NCBI GenBank assembly: GCA_016713765.1 | Contig: JADJON010000003.1 | Coordinates: forward strand, 1,054,001-1,118,000 | Length of the DNA stretch: 64,000 bases | From: Bacteroidota bacterium | GTDB taxonomy: Bacteria > Bacteroidota > Bacteroidia > AKYH767-A > 2013-40CM-41-45 | Direction: 5' to 3' | In this document: in pieces, positions 7,316 through 15,915 of the stretch | How the letters are laid out: each line of letters begins with the position of its first letter | Numbering within the stretch: position 1 is the first letter of the stretch | Translations under genes and position numbers: made by a program | Notes under the pieces: generated by a model | Seen by the model: only the letters and a program-made list of their open reading frames with translations | Databases searched by the model: none | What the model was told of the DNA's origin: nothing

Positions 7316-8149
7316 TCACTTGCGTTCGTACTTCTCCGGCACGGTAAACGGCATGGCGACGGGTTCGTCGGGGGTGATTTTGTCGTAGGTGATCTTCATG
7401 ATGACCGGTGTGGAGCCGGAGACCGTGACGATGACTTGTTGCGGGAAGAGGCCGGTGGAGACGGAGTCGAAGGCGGTATAGCGTGCTTCGACCCAGCGGT
7501 CGAGTTTGTCGTCGGTGATCTTAGCTTTGGCGATGCGGTAGTTGCCGTCGATCCAGAAATCCTGCACGACCGGCGTGTTGGGATCCTTCTCCTCCATCGC
7601 GCGTCGGGCCTGGCGCTTGTTGAGGGTGCTGAGGATGAAGTAGGGTTCTTCCTCGTAGAGGGATCTGATCTTTTCGTTGGTACGGTAAGGAAAGTAGTTG
7701 CCGGCGATCACCGCCTGGATCATCGCGAAGCTGACGGGCGCGTGCAGCATTTCCTCGAGGTAGTCGTACTTGCGGATCGCCACTTCCTTGTGTACGCGGT
7801 CGAGGATGACGATCGAATCGGGCGTGATGAGTACGCGGGCCGCTTCGATGCCCAGCAGCGGGGTGATGGAGATCCACAGCAGGCTGTCCTTGCGGAGCCG
7901 CATGTTCACGTCGAACGAATTGGTCTCGCCGCGTTTGTCGGTATAATCCACCTGCGCTTTGGCGGTGAGCCATTCGCTGCGGAAGGCACGGGCCGAGACG
8001 CTGTCGAATACCGCTGCGGCATCATCGCCTTTCACCTTCACCGGGACCGGCACGGACTCGACGATCTTCTTGCTGGTTTTGCAGGACGAAAAAAGCACAA
8101 GTGTGCTGATCAAAATGCCGAGTGCTATTCCGAAACGTGTGGAGTTCAT
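7316..8149 (-). CDS. DUF4292 lipoprotein
   Basis: Predicted 277 residues starting MNSTRFGIALGILISTLVLF with lipobox FSSC, so it is a lipoprotein. The body matches the DUF4292 family of Bacteroidota: RSEWLTAKAQVDYTDKRGE, then RKDSLLWISITPLLGIEAAR, VLITPDSIVILDR and a YFILSTLN strand. It resembles LolA/LolB-type half-barrels that carry lipids. The function is unproven; a role in outer-membrane lipid or lipoprotein handling is inference. A frame open to 8434 is overlap with the upstream TPR gene, so I used the ATG at 8149. It lies 95 bp after the TPR gene. Confidence 0.82.
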   Translation of the reverse strand: MNSTRFGIALGILISTLVLFSSCKTSKKIVESVPVPVKVKGDDAAAVFDSVSARAFRSEWLTAKAQVDYTDKRGETNSFDVNMRLRKDSLLWISITPLLGIEAARVLITPDSIVILDRVHKEVAIRKYDYLEEMLHAPVSFAMIQAVIAGNYFPYRTNEKIRSLYEEEPYFILSTLNKRQARRAMEEKDPNTPVVQDFWIDGNYRIAKAKITDDKLDRWVEARYTAFDSVSTGLFPQQVIVTVSGSTPVIMKITYDKITPDEPVAMPFTVPEKYERK

Positions 8150-8244
8150 GGGCCGGTAACGAATGTAGGCATCCTGCACGAGATCAAGGCAGGCGGGCGG
8201 GGCCGGGTTGCAGGTACACGATAAACAGGAAGGAAAGCGGCAGC

Positions 8245-9984
8245 TTACTCGACGTACTTCCGCTCCAGGATCTTCTTCTCCAAAAACTCGGAAGCGCCTT
8301 CGCCGGCATTCTTTGCGCGCTGCCAGTAGTCGAGGGCGCCGGCGCTGTCGCCCAGCTTGAACAATACATCGCCGTAGTGTTCGAGCACCGTGGCGCTGTT
8401 GTCGCTGCCGTTCTTCAGTGACTTGCCGATCCACTCTTTGGCGTCGTTGTACCTGCCGAGGCGAAACATGATCCAGCCGTAGGTGTCTTCGTAGGAAGCC
8501 TGGTTGGGTTCGAGCTCGTTCGAAAGCTTCGACATCTGCTCCGCCTTTTCGAGCCGCTCGCCGCGGACGGACAAGTAATAGGCGTAGTTGTTCAGCACGT
8601 TGGCGTTCTTCGGATCGATATCCAGCGCCTTGTCGTAGTTCTCGTCGCTGCGCGCGAAGTCCTTCAGCTCCTGGTAGGCGTCGCCGAGGCTGGCGTAGAA
8701 ATTCGATTCGAGCTCCTTGTTATCGACCACCAGCTTGACGCCGGCATTGAGCGAAGCCACCGCTTTGGCGAACTGTTTCTTCTGGCTGTTGGCGATGCCG
8801 TTGAAGAAGTACACCAGCGGCTGGTCGGGGAACAGGTTCATCGCCTCCTCGCTGTCGCGGATCATGGCGTCCCAGTCCTGCAACTGTGAGTCGAGGAAGA
8901 GGATCTGGCTGATGACGGTGAACTCCTTCGAGCCGAGTTCCTGTGCCTTGCGGTAGGCGACGCGGGCTTCTTCGTACTTTTTCTCCTGGATCAGGAAATC
9001 GCCGCGGACGGCGAAGGCGCGGGGATCGCTCGGGTGGGTCTTGACCAACAGCTCGGTCATCTCCATGGCCTGCTCTTTGAGTTCCGGATGAAGCTCGATG
9101 AGGGCGTAGTACGAACTCAGGATACTGATCTTGGTTTCGATGCCCAGCTCCGGGTTGTTGAACGCCTTCTTGAGTTCGACAACCGACTTCTCTTTCTCGC
9201 CATTGCTGCGGTAGTAATCGGCCAGCGAGAGGTGGATGAAAGGATTGTCCGGGTCGATCTCGAGGATGCGGTTGTAGGTCTCGAGCGCTTTTTCCTTCTG
9301 TCCCATCGCCTGGTAGACCTCGGCCAGCATGCCGTAGGCCTGGGGATCGTTGGGGTCGTTGGCGATGAGTTTCTGCAATTCGGATACGGCCAGGTCGTTC
9401 TTGCCCATGCGCTGATAGATGCGCGCCTTGGCCGTGCTGATGTCTTTGTTGACGCCGGTGCGGTCTTCGAGCTTGTCGTAGGCCTTCACCGCTTCGGCGG
9501 GCTTGTCGGCGAAGATGAGCGCGTCGGCCCACTGCAGGTAGAAATCGGAACGGTCGGGGTTCCGCTTCACCTGTTGTTCCCAAACGGCGGCGGCTTCGGT
9601 GAAGCGGCGGTTGCGTTGCAGGACCTCCGCGTAGGTCTGCGCGTACCATTCGTTGGCGGGATTGATGCTGTAGGCCGACTTGGCGAAGAAGAGCGCGTCG
9701 CCGAACTTTTTCTGCTCGATGAAGATGCCGGCCAGCTCGTACATGGCGGCGGCATTACCCGGGTCTTTTCGGATCACCTCCGCGAACAGGTCGGCCGCGG
9801 CGTTGTAGTTGCCGAGGATCTTTTCCTTGTTCGCGTTGAAGAAGAGGTAGGTCACGTCCGCCCGTTGGGAGGGCGTCAGCGCGTCTTTCGCAGCCGGGGT
9901 TTGCACGCGCGTGGTGGCAGACTCCTGACTTTTACAGGCGCCAAGGAGGAGAAGCGCGAACAGGAAATAGCGGGAGTTACGCAT
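8245..9984 (-). CDS. TPR-repeat lipoprotein
   Basis: Predicted 579 residues. It starts MRNSRYFLFALLLLGACKS with a lipobox (LLGAC), then tandem tetratricopeptide repeats from about residue 45 to the C-terminus, for example AAADLFAEVIRKDPGNAAAM, ALETYNRILEIDPDNPFIHL and YDKALDIDPKNANVLNNYA. It is probably a periplasm-facing scaffold for an envelope complex, though no partner is shown by the sequence. It follows the nucleotidyltransferase gene by 20 bp, so the two are likely co-transcribed. An ATG at 10008 would put residues before the signal; I chose 9984. Confidence 0.85.
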   Translation of the reverse strand: MRNSRYFLFALLLLGACKSQESATTRVQTPAAKDALTPSQRADVTYLFFNANKEKILGNYNAAADLFAEVIRKDPGNAAAMYELAGIFIEQKKFGDALFFAKSAYSINPANEWYAQTYAEVLQRNRRFTEAAAVWEQQVKRNPDRSDFYLQWADALIFADKPAEAVKAYDKLEDRTGVNKDISTAKARIYQRMGKNDLAVSELQKLIANDPNDPQAYGMLAEVYQAMGQKEKALETYNRILEIDPDNPFIHLSLADYYRSNGEKEKSVVELKKAFNNPELGIETKISILSSYYALIELHPELKEQAMEMTELLVKTHPSDPRAFAVRGDFLIQEKKYEEARVAYRKAQELGSKEFTVISQILFLDSQLQDWDAMIRDSEEAMNLFPDQPLVYFFNGIANSQKKQFAKAVASLNAGVKLVVDNKELESNFYASLGDAYQELKDFARSDENYDKALDIDPKNANVLNNYAYYLSVRGERLEKAEQMSKLSNELEPNQASYEDTYGWIMFRLGRYNDAKEWIGKSLKNGSDNSATVLEHYGDVLFKLGDSAGALDYWQRAKNAGEGASEFLEKKILERKYVE

Positions 9985-10004
9985 GCGGGCGGGTTGATAC
10001 CGGA

Positions 10005-11009
10005 TCAATGGTGGGACGTGGAGTAATCGCTGATGCTCAATTGCTCGGGGCGAAGGTGCAGTTGCGCGGAATGCCCGATCATTGAGTTGTCGACATTGGC
10101 ATGCTTCAACGTCACGCCGGTTTGGAGGATGCTGTTACTCACCACCGACGACTCGATGCGGGAATTGGCGCCAATGCTAACGAACGGACCGACTACGGAA
10201 TTTTTCAAAACGACATTTTCTCCGATAAAACAGGGCGGGATGATGACCGAATGCTCCTGTTTAACGGAAGCGGCCACGGTCGCGGCGCCGGCCTGGTAGT
10301 CGAGCACGCGCTTGTTGGTATGCACGGTGGCGTCCTTATTACCGCAGTCGAGCCACTCTTCCACCTTACCCGGGACGAAACGCGTGCCTTTACGTTTCAT
10401 GTTCTCGAGCGCGTTGGTGAGCTGGTACTCGCCTTTTTCCCGGATGTCGTTGTCGAGCAGGAACTGCAGCTCCTTGCGCAGGTATTCGCCGTCCTTGAAA
10501 TAATAGATCCCGATGATGGCCAGGTCGGAGATGAACTCCTGTGGTTTCTCGACAAAATCGGTGATGAATCCTTCACCGTCGAGCTTGACCACGCCGAACA
10601 TGCGGGGGTCGTCGATGCGGTTGACCCAGATTACACCGTCGCGGCTTTCGTCGATGGTGAACTCGGCACGGAACAGCGTATCGGCGAAGGCCACGATGAC
10701 CTTTCCCTGCAGTGCGCTCTGGGCACAGAGGATGGCGTGGGCGGTACCCAGCGGCTCGTCCTGGTAGTGGATGGTTCCGCGGGCGCCAAGGCGTTCGGCG
10801 ATGGCAATGAGTTGCTTTTCCACTTCGGCTCCGAAGTCGCCGATGACGTAAGCGATCTCGTCGACCTTTTCCTTACAGGTACGCGTGATGTCTTCCACCA
10901 GCCATTCGACAATTGGTTTTCCGGCTACCGGAATGAGGGGTTTCGGAACGGTCAGCGTATGCGGCCGCATCCGTTTGCCCATACCGGCCATGGGGACGAT
11001 GATCTTCAT
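10005..11009 (-). CDS. Sugar-phosphate nucleotidyltransferase
   Basis: Predicted 334 residues. The N-terminal Rossmann-like nucleotidyltransferase domain begins MKIIVPMAGMGKRMRPHT with the loop GMGKRMRP and PKPLIPVAGKP. It has the metal/substrate region IVAFADTLF and later FVEKPQEF and EEWLDCGN. The C-terminal part (about 240-334) shows hexapeptide-like turns (IIPPCFIGENVVLKNSVVG) of a left-handed beta-helix. The enzyme would make an NDP-sugar from NTP and a sugar-1-phosphate, as RmlA or mannose-1-phosphate guanylyltransferase do. The substrate cannot be told. Linkage to a flippase supports a role in glycan assembly. Confidence 0.85.
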   Translation of the reverse strand: MKIIVPMAGMGKRMRPHTLTVPKPLIPVAGKPIVEWLVEDITRTCKEKVDEIAYVIGDFGAEVEKQLIAIAERLGARGTIHYQDEPLGTAHAILCAQSALQGKVIVAFADTLFRAEFTIDESRDGVIWVNRIDDPRMFGVVKLDGEGFITDFVEKPQEFISDLAIIGIYYFKDGEYLRKELQFLLDNDIREKGEYQLTNALENMKRKGTRFVPGKVEEWLDCGNKDATVHTNKRVLDYQAGAATVAASVKQEHSVIIPPCFIGENVVLKNSVVGPFVSIGANSRIESSVVSNSILQTGVTLKHANVDNSMIGHSAQLHLRPEQLSISDYSTSHH

Positions 11010-11026
11010 TTGTGGGTTGAATGTTC

Positions 11027-11055
11027 AGGGTTCCGGGTTTCGGGTTTCGGGTTTT
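11027..11055. repeat. GGGTTTC word tract
   Basis: Short tract of GGGTTCCGGGTTTCGGGTTT words between the nucleotidyltransferase and dut. Confidence 0.7.
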
Positions 11056-11155
11056 GCATGCCCGCGTTACCTTCCCGATTCTATCGCTACCCGATTTATT
11101 GATTGAAGTTAAACTTGAATGATTTCGTCAAATGCACCATCCAGGTGGCCTTGCC

Positions 11156-11587
11156 TTATTTTCCTGTTGAACCGAAACCACCGGCGCCTCGATCGGTGAG
11201 GGAGAGTTCTTCGGCATCGGTCCATTCCACCCGTTCGTGGCGGGCGACGACCAGTTGCGCGACGCGTTCGCCGTCTTCGATGCGGAAGGTTTCGTTGGAC
11301 AGGTTCACCAGGATCACCTTGACTTCGCCCCGATAGTCGGCGTCGATCGTGCCGGGGGAGTTGAGAACCGTTACGCCGCGTTTGGCGGCGAGACCGCTGC
11401 GCGGGCGCACCTGCGCTTCATAACCAACCGGAAGTTCGAGGAACAAGCCCGTGGGTACGAGCGCGCGCTCGAGGGGTTTCAACTCGATTGGAGTTTCGAG
11501 GAAGGCGCGAAGGTCCATGCCGGCGGCGTGGGCCGTTTCGTAAGCAGGTAGCGGGTGTCGGGAACGATTGATGATCTTGACGTTCAT
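11156..11587 (-). CDS. dut: dUTP diphosphatase
   Basis: Predicted 143-residue trimeric dUTPase, which hydrolyses dUTP to dUMP and pyrophosphate, keeping uracil out of DNA and supplying dTMP synthesis. All five motifs are visible: AGMDLRA (about 22-28), RPRSGLAAKRG (about 62), GTIDADYRGEV (about 80), GERVAQLVV and the P-loop-like GGFGSTG at the C-terminus. The length is normal. It sits between the flippase and nucleotidyltransferase genes, on the same strand, and is probably co-transcribed with them. Confidence 0.96.
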   Translation of the reverse strand: MNVKIINRSRHPLPAYETAHAAGMDLRAFLETPIELKPLERALVPTGLFLELPVGYEAQVRPRSGLAAKRGVTVLNSPGTIDADYRGEVKVILVNLSNETFRIEDGERVAQLVVARHERVEWTDAEELSLTDRGAGGFGSTGK

Positions 11588-11670
11588 CGTGTAGAGTTTC
11601 GATGGTTTTAAAAATGAAATGACGGTAGAAAATCCGCGTATGACATTTCAAATGGCATTTTCGCGAATTG

Positions 11671-13170
11671 TTACCGACTCCATAGTCTCGACAAAGGTAG
11701 CTTTTTCCGATGCTCATAGGCCGCTGCAACACCTATCCAGGTCAGGAGGAGGCCGGAGTTGATCAGCGTAGTTTGCCAGGTAGAACCGCTGAATCCGCGA
11801 AGCCATTCGCTGAGGAAAAAGATGAGGAGTGCCGAGCCGATCAGGTAGGCGAAGGCAGCCAGGTCGTACGGGACGGGATAATACCGCTGGCCATAGTAGT
11901 ACGATACCGCCATCATGGAAGCATAGCAGACGAGCGTCGCCCAGGCTGCCCCGAGATAGCCGAAGAACGGGATCAGCAGGACGTTTAGCACCACGGTGAT
12001 GACCGCGCCAAAAACCGAGAACCAGGCACCCCATCGGGTATGTCCGGTGATCTTGTACCAGAACGACAGGTTGAGGTAAACGCCGAGGCAGAGGTTGGCG
12101 ATCAACAGAATCGGGACAACGACGAGCCCGGATCGGAAATCGGGGCCTATGAACTCCTGGATCCAGTCCATGTACAATTGTACACCGAGGAAGATCAGCG
12201 CCCCCGCCAGTACAAAGTAGTGCATGACGGTCGCATAGAGTTTCGGCGCGTCTTCCTTGCCGGCTTGAGTGAAGAAAAACGGCTCGGCCGCGTAGCGGAA
12301 CGTCTGAACGAACAGGGTCATGAGGATGGACAGCTTGTAGCAGGCACCATAGATCCCCAGTTGCACCATGGACGTCGAAGGGTCGCGCACGAGTTCCGGT
12401 AACAGGATCCGGTCGATGGTTTCGTTGATCATCCCGGCGAAACCGGCGATCATCAATGGGAAGCCATAGCGCAGCATGTTTTTCCAGAGCGCCGTGTCGA
12501 AGCCCCAACGTACAGGTAACAACTCCGGCAACAAGAGTAATAAGGTGATGCCGCTCGTAACCACGTTGATCACGAAGACATACCCTACTCCGAACGAAGG
12601 ATCATAGAGCGCTGCGCAGAAACTGTTCGGGTCCTGCCTGATCGCGTAGGGGCAGTAAAGCAGGAAGAAGCAATTCAATCCGACGTTCAGCAGGATGCTG
12701 ATCAGCCGGATGGTCACAAAGCGCGTGGCGCGATTCTGAAGGCGTAATCGTGCAAACGGCAGGGTGGCGATGGCATCGAAGGCGAGCACAGCCGCGAAAC
12801 AGGAAATGTAGAGCGGATAATCCTCCGTGCGTGTTCCTTCGCTCAGCTCACCGGACAACCAGCCGGAAGCGAGGATGATCGTTACTGCACCCAGTACCGA
12901 AGTCAACAGCAGGGATAAGAGTCCGGTTGAGTAGACCTTTTTGTTATCACCGGATGTTTGGGAAAACCGGAAGAAGGCGGTCTCGAGTCCGTACGTAAAG
13001 AGCACATTGAAAAATGTCACATACGCGTACAACTGCGTCACCACCCCATACTCCGCCGTGTCAAATACCCGTGTGTACAAGGGTACCAGCAGGTAGTTCA
13101 GCAGACGCCCGAGGATGCTGCTCAAACCGTAAACGGCGGTTTGGGAGGCGAGCTTTTTGAGGAGAGACAA
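11671..13170 (-). CDS. Oligosaccharide flippase (Wzx/MOP family)
   Basis: Predicted 499-residue membrane protein with about 12-14 hydrophobic helices. The N-terminus LKKLASQTAVYGLSSILGRL and LVPLYTRVFDTAEYGVV are typical of polysaccharide-export flippases of the MOP superfamily. It would move lipid-linked glycans across the inner membrane. The start codon is TTG at 13170, not ATG: the following residues SLLKKLASQTAVYG match the family's usual beginning and no better start exists. It is the first gene of the cluster with dut, the nucleotidyltransferase, TPR and DUF4292 lipoproteins and EnvC-like protein. Confidence 0.88.
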   Translation of the reverse strand: MSLLKKLASQTAVYGLSSILGRLLNYLLVPLYTRVFDTAEYGVVTQLYAYVTFFNVLFTYGLETAFFRFSQTSGDNKKVYSTGLLSLLLTSVLGAVTIILASGWLSGELSEGTRTEDYPLYISCFAAVLAFDAIATLPFARLRLQNRATRFVTIRLISILLNVGLNCFFLLYCPYAIRQDPNSFCAALYDPSFGVGYVFVINVVTSGITLLLLLPELLPVRWGFDTALWKNMLRYGFPLMIAGFAGMINETIDRILLPELVRDPSTSMVQLGIYGACYKLSILMTLFVQTFRYAAEPFFFTQAGKEDAPKLYATVMHYFVLAGALIFLGVQLYMDWIQEFIGPDFRSGLVVVPILLIANLCLGVYLNLSFWYKITGHTRWGAWFSVFGAVITVVLNVLLIPFFGYLGAAWATLVCYASMMAVSYYYGQRYYPVPYDLAAFAYLIGSALLIFFLSEWLRGFSGSTWQTTLINSGLLLTWIGVAAAYEHRKKLPLSRLWSR

Positions 13171-13176
13171 GGTGGG

Positions 13177-13250
13177 TTTAGGGTTCCGAGTTTCCTGCCT
13201 TCGCTAAAGCTTCGGCAGGCAAACGGGTTTCGGGTTTCGAGTTTCAGGTT
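13177..13250. repeat. GGGTTTC word tract with shared hairpin core
   Basis: Words of GGGTTTCGGGTTTCGAGTTT surround a 28-bp core at 13194-13221 identical to the one at 2246-2273. It lies immediately upstream of the flippase start. Confidence 0.8.
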
Positions 13251-13436
13251 GGGAGCGTGTTATGGTTCCATCCGGGATAAACAATACACTACCTCCATCT
13301 GAACAGCATCTGCTTGGTGCGCTGTCCCGGTCAGGAGTTCACATTCCGGCGGTAGTTCCGTACGCCCAAACCGATTCCGATAGTCGTTTCAGGATCAGTG
13401 CTAACGAAAACCAGGTGGTCAAATTTCCTTCAATGC

Positions 13437-13706
13437 TCATCTCACAATGACGAACTCGCGGAAATTTTTCAAGGGGGTGGGGTGGATTTCTACTTCGTCG
13501 ACGCGCGCGGCCTCCGGTCCTTCGTGACACCAGTGGATGAATCGCTGGAGTCGTTCAGGGTCCCCTTCGGCCACGACCTCCACCCGGCCATCGGGAAGGT
13601 TGCGCACCCAACCCCGAATATTGAGCTCCAGGGCCTTCAGATGCGTGAATTTTCGGAAAAACACACCCTGTACCCGTCCCTGAATCAGCAAATGCACCGC
13701 CTCCAT
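13437..13706 (-). CDS. acyP: Acylphosphatase
   Basis: Predicted 89 residues, the normal length. It hydrolyses acyl phosphates in the cytoplasm. The signature GRVQGVFFRKFT holds the phosphate-binding loop and Arg18, and GWVRNLPDGRVEV holds catalytic Asn36. Both active-site residues are present. The gene stands alone. Its stop overlaps the ATG of a possible 33-residue reading frame (ATGA at about 13437-13440), described in the findings. Confidence 0.94.
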   Translation of the reverse strand: MEAVHLLIQGRVQGVFFRKFTHLKALELNIRGWVRNLPDGRVEVVAEGDPERLQRFIHWCHEGPEAARVDEVEIHPTPLKNFREFVIVR

Positions 13707-13791
13707 CTGTGGCTAAAGTTAAAGCGGCTGCTGAAATTCCGGATAAATCATCCTTTTTATAACTTGATGGGCTCAGTTCAACCTTATTATC

Positions 13792-15354
13792 ATGCGTTTA
13801 CGGCTACTCTGCGTCTTACTCGGCCTCAGTTTGTTTGCCAGTTCTTCCCGGGGACAATCCACCCGGGGAACGGAATTGTGGCTCACCTTCGGCGAGAACC
13901 TGGATCTCCTGTTCAATGGCATGCCGAATTTTTCGGTGATCGTCAGCAGCCCGGTGAACACGCAGGGCGCCGTGTCGATTCCCTTCACCGGATTCTCGGT
14001 GCCCTTTATCGTCACTGCCAACCAGCCCGTGGAAGTGCAACTTCCCCAGAATATCTATTATGGAACCGGCGACGAAGCCATCTTCAATTTTGGCGTCAAG
14101 ATAACCGCCAACAATCCTGTGGATGTTTTCGCGTACCATCATCGCCTCTACTTCTCGGACGCGTCGATCGTATTGCCGATCGACGAGATGGCGACGGAAT
14201 ACACCGTGATGGCCCAAGAGGATCTGTCTGGAAATTCACCCTCCGAATTCGTGGTGCTGGCCACACGAGACAGTACCGTATTGGAAATAACGCCTTCGGA
14301 CGTGACCATCAACTTCCGCCCGCCGAATGTACCTTTCAACGTACGCATCGACGAAGGGCAAACCTTCCAGTTGCAATCGTACGGTGACCTGACCGGCAGC
14401 CGGGTGCGGGTACTCACCGGCGGTAAAGTCGCCGTGTTCGGCGGCGCCCGTCAGGCGCATGTGCATTGTCTGGGAGCCGACAATACCTTGTACGACGAAT
14501 GTTATCCCATCGAACGTTCCGGGAAGTTCTATGTTACCGTTCCGTTTCTCGGTCAAGGCGGTGATATCTTCCGAACGCTTTCCCTGCAGGACAGTTGCAT
14601 CCTGAGCATCAACGGCACGACGGTGACTACGCTGAATCGCGGAGAATACTTCGACACCCTGCTGGCCACGGCTTCCACGTTCAGTTCGACGAAGCTGATC
14701 CTGATGAGTCAGTTCAACAAGAGCCAACAATGCAACACCAGCATGCTGGGCGATCCGTCGATGGTGAACTTGGTTCCCCTTGAATTGAAAAAAGAAGATG
14801 TATCCTGGGTCTCACTGGATGGCCCTTCAGGACAACAATATGTGAGCAGTCATTTCGTGAACATTCTCACAGCTACTTCCGGCGTAAACGCATTGCAATT
14901 GGACGGCAACACGGTCAACTTTTCTCCGGTCCCTTCCCTGCCCGGCTTCTCCTTCGCCCGAGTCGCGATCAACTCCGGCCCGCACCGACTGACCAGTCCA
15001 CTTGGTTTCCAGGCGGTGGTCTATGGATTTGGTGATTACAATGCCCATACCTTTCACCTGGGTTACGATGATCCGGACAGTCCGGTGGATGTGCTCGATT
15101 TCGAATCGGACGGTACGTTCGTCGAATGGCCGGAAGGCGGTTCGGTGAGGATCACTCTTTCCGATGCATTGCTGGCTCTGAAAGGAACGCTTCGACTGGA
15201 ACTGTTCGATGCGACCGGAAGGTCCTGCGGAAGTTATCCGCTCGACCACCGCTCGGTGCAGCGCCTGCAACCGGAACTGGCGGCAGGAATTTATCTCTAC
15301 CGGCTGACCAGCGACGGCGAAATCCTGACGCACGGTAAGGGTTATTTACGCTAA
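13792..15354 (+). CDS. Secreted IgGFc-binding-like protein with C-terminal sorting-like domain
   Basis: Predicted 520 residues. The signal peptide is MRLRLLCVLLGLSLFASSSRG. The body resembles the IgGFc_binding N-terminal domain seen in many Bacteroidota surface proteins: TRGTELWLTFGENLDLLFN near the start, ANQPVEVQLPQ, FAYHHRLYFSDASIVLP, and a later GGDIFRTLSL and GVNALQLDG. The last 80 residues look like a weak T9SS sorting domain (RLELFDATGR, LAAGIYLYRLTSDG) without a clear YPNP motif. Binding of IgG is not implied. The protein is probably exposed or secreted. Confidence 0.72.
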   Translation: MRLRLLCVLLGLSLFASSSRGQSTRGTELWLTFGENLDLLFNGMPNFSVIVSSPVNTQGAVSIPFTGFSVPFIVTANQPVEVQLPQNIYYGTGDEAIFNFGVKITANNPVDVFAYHHRLYFSDASIVLPIDEMATEYTVMAQEDLSGNSPSEFVVLATRDSTVLEITPSDVTINFRPPNVPFNVRIDEGQTFQLQSYGDLTGSRVRVLTGGKVAVFGGARQAHVHCLGADNTLYDECYPIERSGKFYVTVPFLGQGGDIFRTLSLQDSCILSINGTTVTTLNRGEYFDTLLATASTFSSTKLILMSQFNKSQQCNTSMLGDPSMVNLVPLELKKEDVSWVSLDGPSGQQYVSSHFVNILTATSGVNALQLDGNTVNFSPVPSLPGFSFARVAINSGPHRLTSPLGFQAVVYGFGDYNAHTFHLGYDDPDSPVDVLDFESDGTFVEWPEGGSVRITLSDALLALKGTLRLELFDATGRSCGSYPLDHRSVQRLQPELAAGIYLYRLTSDGEILTHGKGYLR

Positions 15355-15373
15355 AAGTCGCTACCAGCGCGGG

Positions 15374-15405
15374 TTTGGAGGGCTTACGCAAGTTGACTAC
15401 ATTCG
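15374..15405 (+). promoter_or_regulatory. Predicted Bacteroidota promoter
   Basis: TTTG at 15374-15377, a 20-bp spacer, then TACATTCG at 15398-15405 (one mismatch to TAnnTTTG). It lies 19 bp upstream of the lipoprotein ATG. Confidence 0.5.
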
Positions 15406-15424
15406 TGCACCACCATCCGATACC

Positions 15425-15847
15425 ATGAAACGCGCAACCGCTTCCCTCCTGCTCCTTTCCCTTTTCGTCGTACTCTTCGCCTGCAATAAGGACGAAAATC
15501 CTATTGTAAAGGAAGACACGGTCGAAAGCACCATGAAGCAAGGCAGTTGGCAGGTTACGCAGATCCAGGATCTCGGCACCTATTACTCCAGGCAGTTCAA
15601 AGGCCGCACCTTCGTGTTCAATTCCGACGGCACCGCGACCTCTACGGATTCCCTTGGCCAAACCGTTCGTGGCAGCTGGTACATCAATGCACAGGGCGAC
15701 ATGGGCGTGAAGATCTCCTTTGGCAACGCCAATCCCGAGAACCGCCTGAACCGTACGTTCAAGGTCCGCGATTTTTCCAATCACAAGTTTCGCTTGTATA
15801 CGAATGGCGCTACGGCCTCGGCCACGTACGTGACCTTCGAACGCTAA
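15425..15847 (+). CDS. Small lipocalin-like lipoprotein
   Basis: Predicted 140 residues. MKRATASLLLLSLFVVLFAC is a lipoprotein signal with Cys20 as acylation site. The mature part opens with a GSWQVTQIQDLG strand and has alternating beta strands (TFVFNSDGTATST, RGSWYINAQG, FRLYTNG). This looks like the lipocalin-like small beta-barrels common in Bacteroidota lipoproteins. The ligand is unknown. Its own promoter appears to lie at 15374-15405. Confidence 0.68.
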   Translation: MKRATASLLLLSLFVVLFACNKDENPIVKEDTVESTMKQGSWQVTQIQDLGTYYSRQFKGRTFVFNSDGTATSTDSLGQTVRGSWYINAQGDMGVKISFGNANPENRLNRTFKVRDFSNHKFRLYTNGATASATYVTFER

Positions 15848-15915
15848 CCAACCCTTAACGCTTCCGGAAAAACCGGGAAGCTATCTTGCGCCCGGAACTG
15901 ATTCACCTGACTCAG

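Noticed and set aside
10101..11102. 333-codon plus-strand frame opposite the nucleotidyltransferase
   Set aside because: Antisense shadow; the minus-strand protein has all family motifs.
15848..15885. Terminator between the lipoprotein and protease genes
   Set aside because: CTTCCGG / CCGGGAAG can pair imperfectly but no T run follows; too weak to call.
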